Of a stretch of 64,000 nucleotides of DNA, positions 1 to 7,921 are shown piece after piece. This DNA comes from Bradyrhizobium algeriense (GTDB lineage: Bacteria; Pseudomonadota; Alphaproteobacteria; Rhizobiales; Xanthobacteraceae). The position numbers and the translations under genes are program-made. The DNA is taken from the NCBI RefSeq assembly GCF_003062295.1, contig NZ_PYCN01000016.1, positions 104,936 through 168,935 on the forward strand, read 5' to 3'. Every line of letters begins with the position of its first letter. Position 1 is the stretch's first letter. The notes under the pieces were generated by a model, which was not told where the DNA came from, did not search any database, and worked only from the letters and a program-made list of their open reading frames with translations.

Positions 1-178
1 GCGGCACGGTGGCGAACGAGATGTTCGGCGCCAGCGTCGCGCCGACGATCGAGCCGGTGGCGAAAATGACCGCCGAATTGGCGCCGGTCAGCGCCTGCGC
101 CGCGGCGAGCCGCAGCACGTTGCCGCGCGCACGCGCGTCATTGGCGATCTCTTCGGTAGCTGTAGTGGTATCCAACAT
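1..178 (-). CDS. MFS transporter, N-terminal part (cut by window edge)
   Basis: An open frame on the minus strand begins at ATG 178 and runs off the left edge. The 59 visible residues contain a short polar N-terminus followed by LRLAAAQALTGANSAVIFATG, which reads as the first transmembrane segment of a major facilitator superfamily transporter. It is divergent from the oligopeptidase gene, with about 210 bp between them. The substrate cannot be told from this fragment. The plus-strand frame over the same bases is the shadow of this gene. Confidence 0.6.
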   Translation of the reverse strand, partial: MLDTTTATEEIANDARARGNVLRLAAAQALTGANSAVIFATGSIVGATLAPNISFATVP

Positions 179-391
179 CGGCAATTCCGCTCCGCAGGCC
201 CCGCGGAGAGCCTTGTCGATTCATTGCGGGGCACTATGAAGACGCTGGGCGATGCGATCAACCAGCGCAAACGGGCGCGCGCTATGCGAAGCGCGCGCAT
301 TGGACAGGACACCGGCAACAGCCTACATCGGGGGTCGCCCGATCATGCCCTATTGCGGTACAAGCGACCGGCATTTCCTGGAGTTCAAGCC

Positions 392-2458
392 ATGCCAATC
401 GACGACAGGCCGACCATCGCCGCGCCCGACGATGATCCCTATCTCTGGCTCGAGGAAGTCGAGGGCGAACGCGCGCTTGATTTCGTCGACCGGCAAAGCC
501 GGCTGACGCTGGAAACCTTCGGCGGCCGACCATTCGAGACTGATCGCGATGCGCTTGCGGCGATCTATGATCGCACCGACAACATTCCCTATGTCACGCG
601 CCAGGGCGCGCTCGTCTACAATCTCTGGAAGGATGCCAAAAATCCGCGCGGCCTCTGGCGGCGCACGACGCTTGCAGATTTTCGCAACGTGGAGCCGGGC
701 TGGGAGACGCTGCTGGACATCGACCGCCTCGCCACAGAAGAAGACAAGGATTGGCTGCTCAACTGGACGCAGCCGCTGCCGGGCAACTCACGCGTGATAA
801 CAGCCCTTTCGCGGGGAGGCAGTGACGCGGTAACGCTGCGGGAATTCGATCTGGATGCCAAAGCTTTCGTCGCAAACGGATTCACCCTGCCGGAAGCCAA
901 GAGCGGCGTCGAATGGGTCAACGCCGACACATTGCTACTTTCGAGCGCGTTGGGCGAGGGCATGGCGACAAATTCCGGCTATGCGAGAACGGTCCGGCTG
1001 TGGCGCCGCGGCGAGCCCGTGGAAAGAGCGCCGGTACTGTTCGAAGTGCCGGCCGACCGGATGGCCGCGTACTGCAGCGTTGACGACACCGGGCCAACGC
1101 AGCGGATGTGGTTCATCGATCGAATCGATTTCTTCAATCTCAATCTCTGGCTCGGCACCGAGGCCGGTCCACGCACGAAACTCGACCTGCCGACCGATAT
1201 CTGGTTGGAAGCACATCAGGACTGGCTGGCCGTGAAATTGCGCGGCGCCTGGACGGTCGCGGGCAAGAGCTATGCGCCCGACAGCGTGCTTGGCATCTCG
1301 CTCTCGGCCTTTCTGGCGGGCGAGCGAAACTTCACCGTCGTTTTCGAGCCGGAGCCACGGCGGGCGCTACAAGGCTTTTTCTGGACGGCCGACAAACTCG
1401 TGTTGTCTGTTCTCGACGAGTTGCGCCCGGTGTTCGAAATCTGCACGCCGTCGGCAAGCGGCTGGGCGCGCGCGCAACTACGGGGGCTTCCCGAAATCGG
1501 CGTGGTCGATGTCTGGCGTCTCGACCGTCACGAAGCCGAGAGCAACGGCGACCTGCTCGCCAATGTGCAAGATCCCGTAACGCCGCCTTCGCTGCTGCTG
1601 ATCGAAGGCACAGCCAGTCCCGCTGTATTGAAGCGGGCGCCGAAGACCTTTGCCGCCGACGGACTTGTGGTCACCCGCCATGAGGCGATTTCGGTGGACG
1701 GCGAGCGCATTCCCTATGTGCAGACCGGCCCCGCCACCGAGACCGGCGATGCACCGCTCTATATGAGCGCCTATGGCGGCTTCGGCGCTGCGGTGAAACC
1801 ATATTACAATTCCGCGCTCGGCAAGCTCTGGCTGGAGCGCGGCGGCACCACGGTGCAGGCCAATATCCGCGGCGGCGGCGAGTTCGGTACGCGCTGGCAC
1901 GATGCCGGCCGTTACGCCGGAAAGCGGCTGGCGCATGATGATTTCGCGGCTGTTGCCGCCGACCTCGTCAAGCGCGGCGTGACGCGCGCCAACCGAATTG
2001 CCGCCGAAGGCGGATCGAACGGCGGCATCCTGATCACCAACATGCTGGTGCGCTACCCCGAAAGATTCGGCGCGCTGTTCTGCACGATTCCCCTGATCGA
2101 CATGCGCCGTTACACCAAGCTGCTCGCGGGCGCGAGCTGGATCGCGGAATATGGCGATCCCGACAAGCCCGCGGAGTGGGAGTGGCTGAAAACCTATTCC
2201 GCCTATCACGCTGCAACACCGGGCCAGAACTACCCGCCGATCCTGATCGCCACCACGCGCCGCGACGACCGCGTTCATCCCGGCCACGCCCGCAAGATGG
2301 CGGCCAAGCTGCAAGCGATGGGATACGAAGCCCATTTCTACGAACCGGCGGCCGGCGGTCACGGCTACGGCAAGGACAACCGCGAACGCGCCGGGTTCAT
2401 CGCACTCGGCTACACATTCCTGAGGAACAAGATCGGCTGGGCGGATAACGCCGTGTAG
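392..2458 (+). CDS. Prolyl oligopeptidase family (S9A) serine peptidase
   Basis: This is a 688-residue protein with the two-part S9A layout: an N-terminal beta-propeller region (about residues 1-420) and a C-terminal alpha/beta-hydrolase peptidase domain. The nucleophile motif GGSNGG places the serine at about residue 542. RRDDRVHPGHA gives the acid at about 625-626, and AAGGHGYGKD gives the histidine at about 657, so the triad is complete. The family cleaves short peptides, usually in the cytoplasm; no signal peptide is seen. The frame is open from 224, but ATG 392 is preferred because GGAG lies 8 bases upstream and the conserved N-terminus (DDPYLWLEEVEGE) follows shortly after. Substrate preference is not known. 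Confidence 0.9.
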   Translation: MPIDDRPTIAAPDDDPYLWLEEVEGERALDFVDRQSRLTLETFGGRPFETDRDALAAIYDRTDNIPYVTRQGALVYNLWKDAKNPRGLWRRTTLADFRNVEPGWETLLDIDRLATEEDKDWLLNWTQPLPGNSRVITALSRGGSDAVTLREFDLDAKAFVANGFTLPEAKSGVEWVNADTLLLSSALGEGMATNSGYARTVRLWRRGEPVERAPVLFEVPADRMAAYCSVDDTGPTQRMWFIDRIDFFNLNLWLGTEAGPRTKLDLPTDIWLEAHQDWLAVKLRGAWTVAGKSYAPDSVLGISLSAFLAGERNFTVVFEPEPRRALQGFFWTADKLVLSVLDELRPVFEICTPSASGWARAQLRGLPEIGVVDVWRLDRHEAESNGDLLANVQDPVTPPSLLLIEGTASPAVLKRAPKTFAADGLVVTRHEAISVDGERIPYVQTGPATETGDAPLYMSAYGGFGAAVKPYYNSALGKLWLERGGTTVQANIRGGGEFGTRWHDAGRYAGKRLAHDDFAAVAADLVKRGVTRANRIAAEGGSNGGILITNMLVRYPERFGALFCTIPLIDMRRYTKLLAGASWIAEYGDPDKPAEWEWLKTYSAYHAATPGQNYPPILIATTRRDDRVHPGHARKMAAKLQAMGYEAHFYEPAAGGHGYGKDNRERAGFIALGYTFLRNKIGWADNAV

Positions 2459-2545
2459 TGTTTCGCTTTTGGGCCGAAGCGCGGGCCAGCGCACCGCAGC
2501 CCTCTCGCGCGCGGACAGCAGATTACGCCGCGCGAAAACCCGCCT

Positions 2546-3040
2546 TCACGGCCGCTTCTTGCCCGATCGCTTCTCGGCTCGCACCGCACCGGTCTTGTGG
2601 ACCTTCGAGCGAGGATCCGTGACGCCGGCGCGCGGGAGATGTGGGCTCCAATCAAGCGCAATCGTAGCTGCGAAGCCGAAGAAGCTGGAGCGGCTCATGC
2701 CAAGCTCCGTGGCGCGCTTGTCGATCCGCGTAATCAGGCTCTTCGGCAAATAGACGTTCACCCGCTCGGACGGATCGGGCGGATCGACCCCGACGATGAA
2801 GTAGGCGACGACGTCGGCGCCCTTGGGCAACGCGATCTGCGCGATCGGCGTCGGCGCCGGCAGCGGCCTGCCCTGCTCTGCCATGCCGTCCACGGCTCGC
2901 GCCAGCGCACCCTCCGCTTTCTCGATCGCCTCCTCCTGCGACCGCCCGCCGGCCACGCAGCCCGGAAAATCGGGAAACCATGCGCCGAGCGCACCGCGCG
3001 GACCGCGCTCCAGCACGGCCGGATAGAGCCGCTTTTTCAA
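2546..3040 (-). CDS. HicB-family antitoxin-like protein with ribbon-helix-helix domain
   Basis: This 164-residue protein has a HicB-like N-terminal fold (about residues 4-65; FPGCVAGGRSQEEAIEKAEG is typical). A second segment at about 93-130 (VNVYLPKSLITRIDKRA, then GMSRSSFF) has the pattern of a ribbon-helix-helix DNA-binding domain. HicB normally neutralises the HicA mRNA interferase and represses its own promoter. No hicA-like frame is seen on either side, so this copy appears solitary. The start is TTG 3040, set by an AAGGAGG ribosome site 6 bases upstream. Two tandem palindromes lie just upstream and probably serve as its operators. The C-terminal 25 residues are lysine- and arginine-rich. 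Confidence 0.8.
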   Translation of the reverse strand: MKKRLYPAVLERGPRGALGAWFPDFPGCVAGGRSQEEAIEKAEGALARAVDGMAEQGRPLPAPTPIAQIALPKGADVVAYFIVGVDPPDPSERVNVYLPKSLITRIDKRATELGMSRSSFFGFAATIALDWSPHLPRAGVTDPRSKVHKTGAVRAEKRSGKKRP

Positions 3041-3060
3041 TCTGGCCTCCTTACGATGAG

Positions 3061-3100
3061 TGTGCTATTTAACACACAGATTGGTGTGTCAAATCACACA
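3061..3100 (-). promoter_or_regulatory. Tandem palindromic operators over the hicB-like promoter
   Basis: Two 16-bp imperfect palindromes of the form TGTG-N8-CACA occupy 3061-3076 and 3085-3100, with centres 24 bp apart. On the minus strand the upstream copy contains TTGACA (3087-3092) and the downstream copy contains an AT-rich TAAATA stretch. They therefore cover the likely -35 and -10 elements of the HicB-like gene. Binding by its ribbon-helix-helix domain is an inference from this arrangement. Confidence 0.6.
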
Positions 3101-3111
3101 AGGCTGATAGC

Positions 3112-3657
3112 ATGGGCCGGGATGGAGAGCAAAATGGACACGCAAGTCTCGTCGGGCCGTCAGGGCGGGTAACGGGAATCGAATATGATGGGAGCCTCGC
3201 CGCGCGCGCCTGAGCCAGCCTGGCGCCCTATGCAAATGTCGCGGTGATTGAAGGCGACGGCACGCAGGTGCCGTTCGATGCCGCCGATGTCATCTATGTC
3301 AATGCCGGCTGCACGCAGCCAGCGGCACGCTGGCTCGATGGTCTTGCCGATGGCGGCCGCCTGATCATGCCGATGACGTCGGATCAGGGATTTGGCGGGG
3401 TTGCGCGGGAGCGCTTCGCGAGTGCCGGCGCAGTGTTCCGAGTTGAGCGAAGAGCCGCGAACTATCTGGCACAGTGGATTTCGCCAGTTGCGATATTCCC
3501 CTGCGCCGGCGGTCGCGACGAGGCGTCCGAACAAGCGCTTGCTGAAGCCTTCGCCCGTGGCGGCTGGCAAAAGATCACACGGCTGTACCGCGATCAGGAC
3601 GTTCCCGACGAGCGCTGCTGGCTTCGCGGACCGGGGTGGTGTCTCGCCTATCATTGA
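3112..3657 (+). pseudogene. Degraded PCMT-like (protein-L-isoaspartate methyltransferase family) gene remnant
   Basis: Read in one frame, 3112-3657 encodes LVGPSGRVTGIEYDGSLAARA, a TGA stop at 3211-3213, then ASLAPYANVAVIEGDG and a normal C-terminal half (DVIYVNAGCTQPAARWLDGL, GGRLIMPM). This matches the second half of a SAM-dependent protein-isoaspartate-type methyltransferase. The N-terminal part with the SAM glycine loop is missing, and the 5' end stops next to the hicB promoter. The part after the stop could be re-initiated at GTG 3244 to give 137 residues, but that product would lack much of the SAM site. It is most likely non-functional, truncated by a deletion or by arrival of the hicB segment. 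Confidence 0.7.
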
Positions 3658-3662
3658 GGCGT

Positions 3663-4349
3663 TTACGCAGACGCGGCCGATCGCTCGAAGCCCAAAATCA
3701 GATTGTTGGCCGGCATTGGCACGGTCTCGACCAGGGCAAGGCCCACGCCAGCAGCGAGCTTCTCGAGATCGGCGATGTCGCGCACGCCCCATTCGGCGTC
3801 CTGCTGACGAAGGCTGGTGTCGAACACAGCGTTACTCATCGCGGTGTGCTTGCCGTCGCGCTTGAAGGGGCCGTAAAGAAACAACCGGCCGTCGGCGCGC
3901 AGATATCGCCCCGCGCCGGCGAACAGGCCCTCGGCGACGCGCCATGGCGCGATGTGGATCACATTGGCGCAGAACACCGCCAGCAATTCCGCCGGACCGC
4001 TGCCGTCTTGCATGGCCGAAGACCAGGCGGGATCGGTGAGATCGATCCGCTGCGGCGGTCGAATGTTGGGCAGGCCGGCATAAGCGCGCCACGCCTCGAT
4101 GCTCTTCAGATGCCGCTCGTTGAGATCGCTCGGCCACCAGATGATGCCGGGGGTGTGTTTTGCAAAATGCACGACATGCTGGCCGGTGCCGCTGCCGGCC
4201 TCCAGCACGTCACCGGATTTGCCGGCGAGAAATTTCTGCAGCACCGCCCAGATCGGCTCATGATTGCGATGAAACGCCGCCGCATCGAGCCGGCCGTCCG
4301 GTTCGACCGGCCGTCCATCCTTGCCGAACTCCACCACATATTCGGCCAT
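3663..4349 (-). CDS. DUF938 family SAM-dependent methyltransferase-like protein
   Basis: This 228-residue protein contains the SAM-binding loop LEAGSGTGQH (about residues 48-57), followed by WWPSDLNERHLKSI and FCANVIHIAPW, features of the DUF938 family. The substrate of DUF938 proteins is not established. The gene is 46 bp downstream of the ArsR-type regulator on the same strand, so the two are probably co-transcribed. That links it by position to the sulfur-oxidation locus. It ends 5 bp from the convergent PCMT remnant. The product is cytoplasmic; no signal or membrane segment is visible. Confidence 0.82.
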   Translation of the reverse strand: MAEYVVEFGKDGRPVEPDGRLDAAAFHRNHEPIWAVLQKFLAGKSGDVLEAGSGTGQHVVHFAKHTPGIIWWPSDLNERHLKSIEAWRAYAGLPNIRPPQRIDLTDPAWSSAMQDGSGPAELLAVFCANVIHIAPWRVAEGLFAGAGRYLRADGRLFLYGPFKRDGKHTAMSNAVFDTSLRQQDAEWGVRDIADLEKLAAGVGLALVETVPMPANNLILGFERSAASA

Positions 4350-4395
4350 TATCGCCTCGCCTAAAAATCGTTGTGGGTCTGAAACGCGGGAAGTG

Positions 4396-4761
4396 TCACT
4401 TCAGTTCGCCGCAGTACATTTCCTTCAGCACCTGCAGCAGGCGTAGCGCGCGCTCATCGGCAACCCGATAATGCAGCGTCTGCGACGTCCGCCGGAATTC
4501 CACCAGGCCATCGGCGCGCAGTTTCGCTAAATGTTGCGACAATGCCGACTGGCTCAGCTTGACGATGCCGACGAGTTCCCCGACCGTCATCTCGCCGCGC
4601 ACGGCCAGAAAGCAGAGGATCAGCAAGCGCTTTTCGTTGGCGAGCATTTTCAGGAGTTGGGCGGCTTCGCCGGCCTGCTTCGCCAGCTGCTTCAGCGCCA
4701 CCGCGTCGTCGGCGCCGGGGGCCGATTGTGGCTCTTTGGCTGTCGCCGCGGCTGCTCTCAT
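4396..4761 (-). CDS. ArsR-family regulator with BigR/SqrR-type cysteine pair (likely persulfide-responsive sox regulator)
   Basis: This is a small winged-helix ArsR repressor of 121 residues from ATG 4761; a GTG at 4803 would add 14. The helix-turn-helix reads VGELVGIVKLSQSALSQHLAKL. Two cysteines, in RLLILCFL (Cys50) and at the C-terminus in KEMYCGELK (Cys117), sit where BigR and SqrR carry the pair that forms a polysulfide bridge. Classical metal-binding ELCVCD motifs are absent. BigR/SqrR/SoxR-type proteins repress sulfide or thiosulfate oxidation genes until reactive sulfur species oxidise the pair. The gene diverges from soxC, and a palindrome lies between them. The persulfide-sensing role is inferred from the cysteine positions and the context. 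Confidence 0.85.
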   Translation of the reverse strand: MRAAAATAKEPQSAPGADDAVALKQLAKQAGEAAQLLKMLANEKRLLILCFLAVRGEMTVGELVGIVKLSQSALSQHLAKLRADGLVEFRRTSQTLHYRVADERALRLLQVLKEMYCGELK

Positions 4762-4828
4762 AGCGTCCAATCCGGGATGGTTTTCCGTGCCTGCGAAGCA
4801 CACATGATATACTAACGTCCGAGCCTTT

Positions 4829-4846
4829 ATTTAGCATTGACTAAAT
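4829..4846. promoter_or_regulatory. Palindromic operator between arsR-type gene and soxC
   Basis: ATTTAG-CATTGA-CTAAAT is an 18-bp inverted repeat with perfect 6-bp arms in the divergent intergenic region. A possible promoter, TTGACT (4837-4842), 17 bases, TATCGG (4860-4865), reads toward soxC with its -35 inside the palindrome. A bound repressor would block it. The ArsR-type product encoded alongside is the obvious candidate. Confidence 0.55.
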
Positions 4847-4917
4847 TAGCAAATGTCGATATCGGTTCAAAAAAAGCAAGAAATGATGCGGCGATGTGGC
4901 CGTGAGGGGAAGAAAAC

Positions 4918-6225
4918 GTGCGGCCTGACCCGTTACGCAGCAAAGCTGTTCTCTCCGATCTCGCCGGCTCGGACGCGCCTTTGGGGCGGCGCAGCTTTCT
5001 CACGCTTGGCGCGGCGCTGACCGGCGGCCTTGCCCTTGGCGGCAACCCCGTAATCGCCGACCCCGCGCAGGAGGCTCCCCCCGCGGACGCCCCCTGGTCG
5101 CAATCGATCGGCGCAGGCGTGGTCGACCGGCCCTATGGCCGGCCTGCGGAAACCGAGGCCTCCGTCATCCGGCGCAACGTCCCCTGGCTCACCGCCAGCG
5201 CGGAATCGTCGGTGAGCTTTTCGCCGTTGCAGGATCTGCACGGCATCATCACACCCAATGGATTATTCTTCGAGCGCCACCATGCGGGACGGCCCGACAT
5301 CGATCCGGCGCAGCACAAACTGATGATCCACGGGCTGGTCGAACGCCCGCTGCTGCTCACCATGAAGGACATCCTGCGCTTCCCGCAGATCACGCGCATC
5401 CATTTCATCGAATGCCCGGCCAATGGCGGCATGAACTGGCGCGCCGCGCAGATGAACTCACTGCAATTCAGCCACGGCATGGTCAGTTGCGCCGAATGGA
5501 CCGGCGTCAGGCTGTCGACGCTGCTGGAGGAAGTCGGAATCAAGAAAGAAGCGAAGTGGGCGATGGTCGAAGGTGCCGACGGCGCGCATATGAACCGCAG
5601 CCTGCCGCTCGACAAATGTCTCGACGATTGTCTCGTGGTCTACGCGCAGAACGGCGAGGCGCTGCGCCCCGAACAGGGCTATCCGCTGCGGCTGGTGGTG
5701 CCGGGCTGGGAAGGCAACATCAACATCAAGTGGCTGCGCCGGATCAAGCTCGGCGACAAGCCCTGGCATTCGCGCGAGGAAACCTCAAAATACACTGACC
5801 TGATGCCGGACGGCACCTCGCGCGGCTTCACCTGGCTGATCGACGCCAAATCCGTGATCACCTTTCCCTGCCCGGAAAAGCCGCTCGATGGGCCCGGCCT
5901 CTATGAAATCAGGGGACTGGCATGGACCGGCAACGGCAAGATCAGGCGTGTCGACGTGTCCATGGACGGCGGCGTCAACTGGCAGACCGCACGGCTGCAC
6001 GAGCCGGTGCTGTCGAAAGCGCTGACGAAATTCACCCTGCCCTGGCGCTGGGACGGCCGCCCGGCGCTGGTCGCATCCCGCGTCATCGACGAGACCGGTT
6101 ACGTGCAACCGACCATTGCGGAGCTGCGAAAGCAGCGCGGCTCGAACTCGGTCTATCACAACAATTCGATCCAGACCTGGCAGGTCAAACCTGACGGAAG
6201 CGTCTTCAATGTACAGCTCGCGTAA
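4918..6225 (+). CDS. soxC: Sulfite dehydrogenase / sulfane dehydrogenase molybdenum subunit SoxC
   Basis: SoxC is the molybdopterin subunit of the periplasmic Sox(CD)2 sulfane dehydrogenase, which oxidises the SoxY-bound sulfane sulfur. This 435-residue protein begins with a twin-arginine signal (GRRSFLTLGAALTGG, about residues 23-37). It has the sulfite-oxidase Mo-cofactor domain with the Mo-ligand cysteine in HFIECPANGG (Cys166), then a C-terminal dimerisation domain. The start is GTG 4918, with GAGGGGAAG upstream. It is the first gene of the sox operon and overlaps soxD by 17 bp. Length and motifs are normal for the family. Confidence 0.93.
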   Translation: MRPDPLRSKAVLSDLAGSDAPLGRRSFLTLGAALTGGLALGGNPVIADPAQEAPPADAPWSQSIGAGVVDRPYGRPAETEASVIRRNVPWLTASAESSVSFSPLQDLHGIITPNGLFFERHHAGRPDIDPAQHKLMIHGLVERPLLLTMKDILRFPQITRIHFIECPANGGMNWRAAQMNSLQFSHGMVSCAEWTGVRLSTLLEEVGIKKEAKWAMVEGADGAHMNRSLPLDKCLDDCLVVYAQNGEALRPEQGYPLRLVVPGWEGNINIKWLRRIKLGDKPWHSREETSKYTDLMPDGTSRGFTWLIDAKSVITFPCPEKPLDGPGLYEIRGLAWTGNGKIRRVDVSMDGGVNWQTARLHEPVLSKALTKFTLPWRWDGRPALVASRVIDETGYVQPTIAELRKQRGSNSVYHNNSIQTWQVKPDGSVFNVQLA

Positions 6226-6880
6226 GATTTGCCTGGCGATGGTGGCCATCCTGCTTACGGCCGGAAGCCTTGCAGGCGCGGCAGAGCCTGGCTCGTTCGG
6301 TTACGGCAGCGTAGCGACGCCGGCGCAGATCGCCGGATGGGACATCGACGTGCGCGGCGAGGACGGAGCAGGCCTGCCGCCAGGCAAAGGTACGGTCGAC
6401 CGGGGCGCCGACGTCTATGCCGAGCAATGCGCGGCCTGTCATGGAACCTTCGGCGAAGGCGAAGGCCGCTTCCCCAAGCTGGTGGGCGGCGTCGGATCGC
6501 TCCGGGACGAGCGCCCGGAGCCGACGGTCGGCAGCTACTGGCCGTTCGCCCCGACCCTATGGGACTATATTAACCGCGCCATGCCGATGGCTGCGCCGCA
6601 CACATTGTCAGCGGATGACGTTTATGCTTTGACCGCCTATATTCTGAGCCTGAACGACCTCGTTCCCAATGAATTCGTTGCCGATCGCAACAGCTTGCCG
6701 AAAGTCAAAATGCGCAATCGCGACAATTTCATCTGGACCGACCCGCGCCCCGATACGATGGCAAAGCCCTGCATGAATAATTGCGTCAACGCCGCCGATG
6801 TCAGGCTATCGTCGACAGCGGAAGGCAGAGACCTGACGCCGCGCACGACCGGGCCGCTTGATACGATGCAACCGAAATAG
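6209..6880 (+). CDS. soxD: SoxD-type c-type cytochrome (single-haem form)
   Basis: The electron-accepting cytochrome subunit partnered with SoxC. The 223-residue product starts at ATG 6209 inside the end of soxC and has an N-terminal signal peptide (AMVAILLTAGSLAGAAEPG). One haem-c site, CAACH (residues 74-78), is present. AMPMAAPHTLSADDVYALTAY follows and supplies the likely Met ligand. The Paracoccus SoxD that defines the complex has two haem domains and is much longer; this form carries only one. A later KPCMNNCVN is not a haem motif. Position and domain make the soxD assignment fairly secure. Confidence 0.85.
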   Translation: MYSSRKICLAMVAILLTAGSLAGAAEPGSFGYGSVATPAQIAGWDIDVRGEDGAGLPPGKGTVDRGADVYAEQCAACHGTFGEGEGRFPKLVGGVGSLRDERPEPTVGSYWPFAPTLWDYINRAMPMAAPHTLSADDVYALTAYILSLNDLVPNEFVADRNSLPKVKMRNRDNFIWTDPRPDTMAKPCMNNCVNAADVRLSSTAEGRDLTPRTTGPLDTMQPK

Positions 6881-6897
6881 AAACGACGGAAACGCCT

Positions 6898-7299
6898 GTG
6901 ACCGATCATTCCCTGACGGAATCCGCAAGACTTCTGGCGTCAAGACTTCTGGCGTTAAGGCTCCCGGCGCTCACGCTGACGCTGGTGATCGGCGCTTGCC
7001 TGTCGGCAGGCGCGGCGCATGCGCAGTCCGCCGCGGCCGAAGGCCAGAAGCTCGCCTTCGATCGCAGCAAGGGCAATTGCCTGACCTGCCACGTCATCAA
7101 GGGCGGCAACCTTCCAGGCTCTATCGGACCGGAACTGATCGACATCAAGAGCAAGTATCCCAATCGCGCAGATCTCGTCGCGATCGTTCACGATGAAACC
7201 GAGCGCAATCCCCTGACCGTGATGCCGCCATTCGGACGAAACCGGATTCTGACTCCAAAGGAAATCGAAGCGGTCGTTGATTTCCTGCAAACGCTGTGA
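6898..7299 (+). CDS. soxX: Sulfur oxidation c-type cytochrome SoxX
   Basis: SoxX is the monohaem partner of SoxA. Together they attach thiosulfate to the SoxY cysteine in the periplasm. This 133-residue protein has a signal peptide, haem site CLTCH (residues 61-65) and the downstream Met ligand in VMPPFGRNRIL (Met109), all typical. The start is GTG 6898, 17 bp after soxD. The signal peptide is unusually long and contains three consecutive 15-bp repeat units (6927-6971) that encode a repeated RLLAS/RLLAL/RLPAL unit. Confidence 0.93.
   Translation: MTDHSLTESARLLASRLLALRLPALTLTLVIGACLSAGAAHAQSAAAEGQKLAFDRSKGNCLTCHVIKGGNLPGSIGPELIDIKSKYPNRADLVAIVHDETERNPLTVMPPFGRNRILTPKEIEAVVDFLQTL
6927..6971 (+). 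repeat. Three 15-bp tandem units inside soxX signal peptide
   Basis: AAGACTTCTGGCGTC is followed by AAGACTTCTGGCGTT and by a diverged AAGGCTCCCGGCGCT. The 15-bp period keeps the frame and lengthens the signal peptide by five-residue steps. This looks like slippage-driven expansion. Confidence 0.75.
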
Positions 7300-7327
7300 A
7301 GCAAGACCAAGCGATTTAAGGCTGTGA

Positions 7328-7341
7328 CGTGCGCGCGCACG
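7328..7341. repeat. Perfect 14-bp palindrome upstream of soxY
   Basis: CGTGCGCGCGCACG lies in the 54-bp gap between soxX and soxY, just before the AGGAG ribosome site of soxY. It could fold in the mRNA or be a protein site. No function can be assigned from sequence. Confidence 0.4.
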
Positions 7342-7353
7342 CTTTAGGAGACG

Positions 7354-7848
7354 ATGGACATGACTGACGTCGGATTTTCGGCCACGCGGCGGCTGATCCT
7401 GCAGGGTGCAGGCGCGGTCGCGCTCGTCGGACTCGGTAATCTTCCCTTTGGCCTGACGCCGGTGCTCGCCGCCGCCAACGACAAATATCCGGAAGAGGCG
7501 TTCAAGGCCAAGAACGAGGCCGACGCGATCAAGGCGCTCTACGGCAAGACGGCGGAGCCTTCGGACAAGGTCAAGATGGACGCGCCCGAAATCGCAGAGA
7601 ACGGCGCGGTGGTTCCGATATCGGTGACGACGACGCTGCCGGACGTGACCTCGATCTCGTTCCTGGTCAGCGAAAATCCGGTCGCGCTGGTGGCGTCCTA
7701 CAAGATTCCGGCCGGCACGCTTCCAAACGTCGCCAACCGCATCAAGATGGCGCGAACCAGCAACGTGATCGTGGTCGTGGAAGCCGGCGGCAAGCTCTAC
7801 AGCGCCAACAAGGAAGTCAAGGTCACCGTCGGCGGTTGCGGCGGTTAG
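7354..7848 (+). CDS. soxY: Thiosulfate oxidation carrier protein SoxY
   Basis: SoxY carries the sulfur substrate covalently on a cysteine near its C-terminus. The product (164 residues) ends in VGGCGG, the diagnostic swinging-arm motif, with Cys162 as the carrier residue. An N-terminal twin-arginine signal (TRRLILQGAGAVALVG) indicates folded export, expected because SoxY travels with SoxZ. ATG 7354 is only 3 bases from AGGAG; ATG 7360 has better spacing and may be the true start. The downstream neighbour is soxZ, after a short palindromic repeat. Confidence 0.95.
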   Translation: MDMTDVGFSATRRLILQGAGAVALVGLGNLPFGLTPVLAAANDKYPEEAFKAKNEADAIKALYGKTAEPSDKVKMDAPEIAENGAVVPISVTTTLPDVTSISFLVSENPVALVASYKIPAGTLPNVANRIKMARTSNVIVVVEAGGKLYSANKEVKVTVGGCGG

Positions 7849-7896
7849 CGCATGATCCGGAAAAGTGGGCACCGGTTTTCCGACGAGATCATGCGC
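7848..7896. repeat. Short palindromic intergenic repeat between soxY and soxZ (type E)
   Basis: An inverted repeat with arms gcgcatgatc and gatcatgcgc encloses CCGGAAAAGTGG...ACCGGTTTTCCG. A related copy lies between the soxK-like gene and soxB. It begins at the soxY stop codon and would form a hairpin in the polycistronic mRNA. Confidence 0.75.
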
Positions 7897-7921
7897 CAAA
7901 TAATCAGCTAGGAGAATTCAG

